Source of the DNA: Lineolata rhizophorae
Taxonomy: Eukaryota > Ascomycota > Dothideomycetes > Lineolatales > Lineolataceae
Length of the DNA: 64,000 bases
Reading direction: 5' to 3'
Assembly: GCA_010093515.1 (NCBI GenBank)
Contig: MU001673.1
Coordinates: forward strand, 1,500,136-1,564,135
Numbering within the stretch: position 1 is the first letter of the stretch; each line of letters starts with the position of its first letter. A model generated the notes under the pieces. That model ran no database searches, was not told where the DNA came from, and worked only from the letters and a program-made list of their open reading frames with translations. The translations under genes were made by a program, and so were the position numbers. Positions 59,117-64,000 of this stretch are shown piece by piece.

Positions 59117-60991
59117 GAGAGGGGGGTGGGGGGGGGGAAGGAGGTGGAGGAGGGGAGATGAGAAGGTTGCGTGGCTGTGCGTACGGTGGCGGAGAGGGCT
59201 CGGTGGTGGGAATTGGGCGGTCGGGCTGGACGTGATGGTGTTTACAAGACTATGTGGCCGGCTTCCTGGGGAGTGGCTTCTGGGCTTTGAGTTGGCGTGG
59301 GGTCTGAGCTGGAATTGCCAAACAAGGAAAGTATTTGCGGAGTGTTTGCCAGATTCATTTAGCCTCGTAGACTGAGTAGGATAATGTTTTGGTCTGTACA
59401 CTTTGTCTTCTACTTGAACGTGGGTAAGATTATCCTAAGTTGCTCTTGGAGGACATGAATTATATATACGCGTAATAGCAGGGATGTGCAGGAGCGCTGG
59501 AGCACACAGATCGGTGGAGAGGAGCACGCAGCATCACCTAGGCCATAGGGATGGTGCGCAGCGCAAGACATCGAGAGGTTGCTCCCACAGATTCGTCGGC
59601 GCGCACGCTGTAGGGGCACGAAACGCATGATGCGGTCAAGCCCCTAAACTCTGGCGGCAAGGCAACAATCCCTCAAAATATCGCCCGACCATGCCCTAGC
59701 ATCGGAAGGATTATTTCGCGCGGAGTATGGTGTGACTACCATCCTTAAGAAACCAACCTCCGTCGGCGACCATTGCGGCCAACGCTACATAAGTCGCGCA
59801 AATCTTCCCAGTCTCCAAAACGCGCGCCGATCCCTGGCGCAACTTCTAGGCCGCAGCCAATTCAGATAGACAAGGTTTGCGCGTAGCAGTGCAGGCATTT
59901 ATCCATCACGATCCACCACGATTCTAATACTCTCGTCGCCGTTCAACACGCTGACACTGCTCGCAGTCGAGGCCAGTGTCGCGACAATGCGGAGCCCAGA
60001 AATTAAGATGACTTGTGTTTGGTACTGTCTGAAATTGTGATTTCCCGTAAACTGGGGGGAGTGGTCCCAAGTCACCCTCTTACTGAGGCCACTGCCAGTG
60101 GCGGCGGAATTCGCCGCTTTTCAAGGCCATACTTCACCGCGTCCCTTTGCGTTCGGGTTACGCCGCTCGGCAATGCCGCCCAGGACACAGCCGCTATACG
60201 TCAAATTCTGGCAATCATTCAAAGTAATTCTCCGCTATGTGGTTGCGTCGCACTCACTCCTACAACGGGTGGCCCCCAAATCCCTTTGTGCTCTCGTGCC
60301 GTTCTTGAACCATAGCATGTACGAACAGAGAATTGCCACTCCATTATCCGTAACGTCCAATGACACCGTCCACCTGCCTCCTTCTCCGGGTACGTGTTGC
60401 GGCATGACGGCTCCTAGATTTCGCGGCGGTGCGGCCTCTCGCGGTCTCTTTCCCCTCTTACTTGACCTTGTGAGAGTGAAGCTGGCGCTGCACCATGTCC
60501 CAGCCGTTGGTAGCGGTGGCATGAGCCCTCGTAATGGTATTAACAGCCCTGACGCTGTTGGGCTCCCTAAACGGCCAGAAGGGCGGTGGCAGCGGCAACT
60601 GACACTCCCCTTTACTTATAGAGAAGACCGGCTCACCGTGCACAGGAGTGACGGCTGCCATGGTAATGTTGGCAATGCTTGCATTATCAGTGGCGATCAT
60701 GCTAGTAGCCATAGTGCTCGCGTTAGTGCGGCTGCTTGTTTGGTGTAACGGTGTTATGTAGCCCACAATACGGGAGGGCAGCTTGGCTTGGTCTCCAGCC
60801 AAGATCAGATTTCGGACGCTGTATCTCCAAGGTTGGGATATCCCCACCATACCTAGTGTTATGCCAATTGTCGACAGATCAGGAATCGCCTGTATAGGTT
60901 TGCGTTTCCTCGCTGTGGTGTGTATAGATAGACAAGACAATCTGCCAGTTCAGCCACAGAAATGACGTAAATCTTGTCTGGATTCTATGTA
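59117..60991. other. 1.9 kb intergenic region
   Basis: It begins with a G-rich tract (59118-59160) in the 3' flank of the membrane-protein gene. Two frames at 60013-60315 (+) and 60098-60748 (+) and one at 60458-60940 (-) show no recognisable protein. No gene is supported. Confidence 0.45.
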
Positions 60992-63053
60992 CTACTTGCT
61001 CGGGACTATGATCTGCGACGCTCCAGATCTGAACCACCATATCAATTGGCCAGACATAGCCACCCTCTCATAACCGCCTTTGTGATTCGGTGTATCCGTG
61101 TCCTTGGGGCAACTGATCTCCTCGATATATGGTGCAAGTTCATGTATCGAGGCCCTGTAATAGATGTACGTGTGTGGTTCAAAAACTGTGCTAATAGCCC
61201 GGTCGAGTCGCCACTGGCCTAGAACCTCTCTACTTCCTTTATAATAAATCATCATTCCGATATAGGGTTGGTGACGTTGCTGCTGATCGACGCAAAACTG
61301 AATGCCAATAACATTCTCGAGGGATGCTTTCGAATAATACCAGTCTCTATTCGGACAAACTTTGGGAATGTCGCTGCCGGCTACTGACCACCGGGGAATA
61401 GCAGGGCCGATGCTCGTATTACCCGGTTGCGAGGTGACAGCAAATGCGAAACTGCTCTCGAGTACTCCTGTGCAGACCTCACTACAACAAATGGCTGTTA
61501 CAGCTCCGTCTAGCTCGTCTCCTAGGAGCTGAAATCGGTATTCTCGATGACTGGCAGGGTTGATGTACGGGCCACAGAAGCAAACTCGATTTAATGTGGT
61601 TTGCAACTAGACATAAGGGTTAGCAATAGCGCAAACAGAATACCGAACCTACGTACAACTACCACGGGATCACGAATGTTGAGTTCGTTGTCTATTTCGC
61701 GAATCCATACCCTCCAGATTTTCTCTCCAGGGCTTACAGGAAAATAAATCCACACAGGACAGCCAACGTACGCGGCCTCAATTCTCTCGTAAAACTCCTT
61801 CGTTTGCTTAGGACCGGAGGGATGAGTCTGTAGACCAATCGTCCTCCCGCGACCGCAGGAGACTGCAAGACCATTCAAGTCTTCGCTCAAAGCGAGATAC
61901 CTTAAACGGAACGGCTTTCCTTCGAATCGCGACATCGGCGAGGGCGGAAGGCCATATCGAGACTGTAAGTTTAGCACAGGTGGATTTGGGGTGTCCCACA
62001 AGATGTCGTCATCCTTGGTGAGAAAGTCTCGAAGAAAAAGCGCCTTAAAAAGTCAGCTGACACGTATACCTTACCTTAACCAGGCTTAGAATCCGTACAT
62101 TTGACTGCAGGGTTACCTCTGTGGGGAGTCTCTCTTCGAGTACTTTGTACCAGGAAGCGGGTCTCAAACGCCGCTTGATGCTTGAGCCCTCCCCCAGGAA
62201 CATTAAATCGATGACCCCAATCTCATCCAATGCCACTTCAACTCGGTGAACTCGGCCTCCTTTCCATATCACTTCCGAACCCGACGAGGGGGTAGTTTGG
62301 AGCCGGGAAATATATGATATCCCAGCATGTGTAATGCGAAGAGCGTACACACTATGCTGAAGACTGACAGTGATATGGCTTGGTCGCGCTGTTTTCATAT
62401 ACTCCATCAAGTGTCGTGTCTCAGACATGACCACAATAAAGGACTGATATGTGCAAGGCCATGAAAGCTCCGCAATGTAGAAAATTAGTTCCTTTGGCAG
62501 TCGAGATATCCCCTTGAGGAATGCAGCTTCATCTTGCACTTTAGGCGTGCCTGGGATGACCTCATCCAATGCTAGAATCCATCCGCCGTCGGCAAAACTC
62601 CATTTGAATGATGCCCATTCCCTTCTTCGGCTTCGCACTTCCGGCACGTTGAAAGATGGCTGAAACGCAGACGCAAACGCCCACACATCATTCAAAGTTA
62701 TTCTGAGTCCGTTCTGGTGCGAAACCATCTGCAATAAACTATGGCAGTCTCGATGGAAGAGAAACGCCGTCGATCCTTGTTGGCAGAGAATGCATGGCTT
62801 CTGACGGCAGACCGTTGTGTGAAAAGTCCCTTCGCATCGATGAGATCGAGTTTCATATCGTCGACATGCCGATATTTGTAGGACGGACGTGTATCCCTCA
62901 TATGATTCACGACCAATGACTATCAGACATGAGCAAAGTACTTCAGCATAACGTCGAAGGCTTGGCGGCCTTACCGGAAGCTACGTGGTCTCCCACCTCA
63001 AGTCGGCGTCGACAGAGCACGCACAGAAATTGAGAAGCCCGGACGTGCGCCAT
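60992..63053 (-). CDS. unknown fungal protein with Cys/His-rich N-terminus
   Basis: Family not identified. Minus-strand exons: 63053-62975, 62919 to about 62075, an exon ending at 61657, and 61606-60992; about 610-640 residues. Introns 62974-62920 (55 bp) and 61656-61607 (50 bp) are clear. The middle junction near 62130-61960 is ambiguous. One reading uses donor GTAAGG 62074 with acceptor 61963 (112 bp). Another uses an upstream GTACGG donor (about 62098) with an AAG acceptor at 62044 (55 bp), which keeps a protein-like WDTPNPP segment. The N-terminus (MAHVRASQFLCVLCRRRLEV) and the next exon contain spaced pairs (CVLC, HRCEGTFH, PCILC, HRDCH) resembling a zinc-binding fold. A segment ISRLPKELIFYIAELSWPC is faintly F-box-like. 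Later parts include CPVWIYFPVSPGEKIWRVWI and VCFCGPYINP. It is divergent, 292 bp apart, from the frameshifted gene at 63346. Confidence 0.65.
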
Positions 63054-63345
63054 TGGAGAGAGCGGGCTAGCAGCCGAAGGCGACGTGCTACAGCATAAAT
63101 GCTGTGGTCGAAAAAAAATTGGTCTGCGCAGATATAGCAACTTAATCACGTGCCACATTTAGTGCGATAAGCAGCCGGAGAGAAACATTCTATCACCCCT
63201 CAGGTCCAAGGCTGCAGAGCGGGCCTCTGCCCGCTGGGTCAGCGTTCTGAATACCACCACCACCACCCCTCATGTCCAGCGCACCACAACGACTTGTCAT
63301 CTGTCATTCTTCGTACGCCTCTACGTATCGTTTCTGCTCACTGTA
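63054..63345. promoter_or_regulatory. shared divergent promoter of the terminal gene pair
   Basis: The 292 bp between the two start codons contains a palindromic CACGTG (63147-63152), a hexamer bound by bHLH factors in fungi, and a CCACCACCACCACC-like run near 63256-63269. The short spacing suggests shared control; direct evidence is lacking. Confidence 0.4.
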
Positions 63346-63928
63346 ATGTCGCTAGTCACCGACGCCTACACCGCGAAGCTCTGGGAAGGAGCGCAGGATT
63401 CATCTTCTTGGGAACATCCTACGGTCTCCTTCTGGAACTACATACTGTCTAAACACTTTTTTGCAGACAAGAATTTCCTTGTCGATCGTCAGAAGCCTGC
63501 AGCAAAAGACGAGTCTCGAAGAAGGGTGGACATTGTTGTTAAACATTTTGAGGATAATGACTTCAGGCTCAGACCACGCATCGAAATCTCATTTGGATAC
63601 TGTCGAGCAGCAAGCTATAGAAGCTTGTCAATCGTATTGCACCGAAGAGGAAATAGAATATGTCTACGCTATAACAACCCTCGGCACCACCGCGCGACTC
63701 TGGCGATACACTCATCTGTCATCATCTTTTGAACCGCTTTTTGGAGAAAGGACTGGAGGCAACCGCACCGCTTACGTCGAGGCAATGTCATCAGAAGCTA
63801 AGCATATCAGAAGCGGGCTTGAACACATGAAAAGGTTTCCCCCTTCGCTCCGCGCTGGTCAATCGTATGAACAACTGGGACAAGTGTGTCCTGTCATTGC
63901 CCCCGAAGCGGCATTAATAGATAACTAG
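63346..63928 (+). pseudogene. frameshifted conserved fungal protein, possibly PD-(D/E)XK nuclease-like
   Basis: Two overlapping plus frames belong to one protein. Frame 1 from ATG 63346 reads MSLVTDAYTAKLWEGAQDSS, then WEHPTVSFWNYILSKHFFAD and RRRVDIVVKHFEDNDF, and stays open to 63732. Frame 2 carries HLDTVEQQAIEACQSYC, VYAITTLGTTARLWRYTHLS, FEPLFGERTGGN and SGLEHMKRFPPS, ending at TAG 63926-63928. The switch must fall at about 63560-63600 and needs one base skipped. All GT donors nearby are in a phase that cannot join the frames, so an intron does not explain it. The intact protein would be about 193 residues. I recall similar unnamed fungal proteins in which a D followed by E-x-K hints at a nuclease-like fold. 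Here the expected E-x-K site lies in the damaged stretch and reads A-S-K. It could also be an assembly error. Confidence 0.6.
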
Positions 63929-63963
63929 GGTTGGATTAATAGATTAATTATATAGTAACGTAA

Positions 63964-64000
63964 TCACCCACCGAGTGTCTCACCCCATCGAGTGTCTCAC
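63964..64000. repeat. short tandem repeat at window end
   Basis: Units TCACCCACCGAGTGTC (63964-63979) and TCACCCCATCGAGTGTC (63980-63996) are followed by TCAC of a third copy. The array is cut by the window end, so its length is unknown. Confidence 0.7.

Noticed and set aside
63520-63575. Intron that would join the two frames of the 63346 gene (acceptor TTCAG at about 63565)
   Set aside because: Every upstream GT donor in range gives a phase that does not match the downstream frame, and the intron would be about 30-40 bp and remove the conserved VDIVV strand.

Overview
The window is nuclear DNA of a filamentous ascomycete (Pezizomycotina, most probably a Sordariomycete). The evidence is short spliceosomal introns, mostly 49 to 130 bp, with GTNNGT donors, CTGAC-like branch points and CAG/TAG acceptors. 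The recognisable gene set is fungal (DASH kinetochore subunit, Atp18, Rsm22, Cab2, a Tea1/KelA cell-end marker, a chitin-binding glyoxal oxidase). Coding regions are GC-rich with CAG-encoded polyglutamine tracts, and intergenic spaces are long. The class assignment is an inference. No rRNA, convincing tRNA, CRISPR array or intact transposon was seen.

Layout. 1-4.8 kb has no supported gene. 4.8-6.4 kb holds a divergent pair, Spc19 (-) and the tiny four-exon ATP synthase subunit Atp18 (+). 7.7-10.5 kb is the mitoribosome assembly factor Rsm22/METTL17 (-). 14.1-16.2 kb encodes an unrecognised 650-residue protein (+). 17.0-19.3 kb is a secreted copper-radical glyoxal oxidase with two CBM18 chitin-binding modules (-). 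20.3-21.3 kb holds a long reading frame broken by one stop codon, probably a decayed gene. 22.6-23.8 kb encodes an unrecognised serine/proline-rich protein (-). 26.2-27.4 kb is phosphopantothenate-cysteine ligase (-), divergent from COP9 signalosome subunit 2 at 28.4-30.3 kb (+). After 7.8 kb without a recognisable gene comes an otubain deubiquitinase with very long Q/H/P-rich insertions (38.1-41.1 kb, +). Another 8.7 kb gap follows, then the kelch/coiled-coil cell-end marker Tea1/KelA (49.8-55.1 kb, -). 58.7-59.1 kb is a small four-helix membrane protein (+). The last 3 kb carries a divergent pair: an unknown protein with a Cys/His-rich N-terminus (-), and a frameshifted protein with a possible nuclease-like fold (+). 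The sequence ends in a short tandem repeat.

Most genes are single-copy housekeeping functions (mitosis, respiration, mitochondrial translation, CoA synthesis, ubiquitin/NEDD8 control, polarity) that do not form a pathway together. CSN2 and the otubain both act in ubiquitin-type regulation but are about 8 kb apart. The least explained parts are the terminal divergent pair at 61-64 kb, the enlarged otubain, the interrupted frame at 20.3-21.3 kb, and the two large gene-poor gaps, where short TACGTA/GTAGGTA-type motifs cluster.
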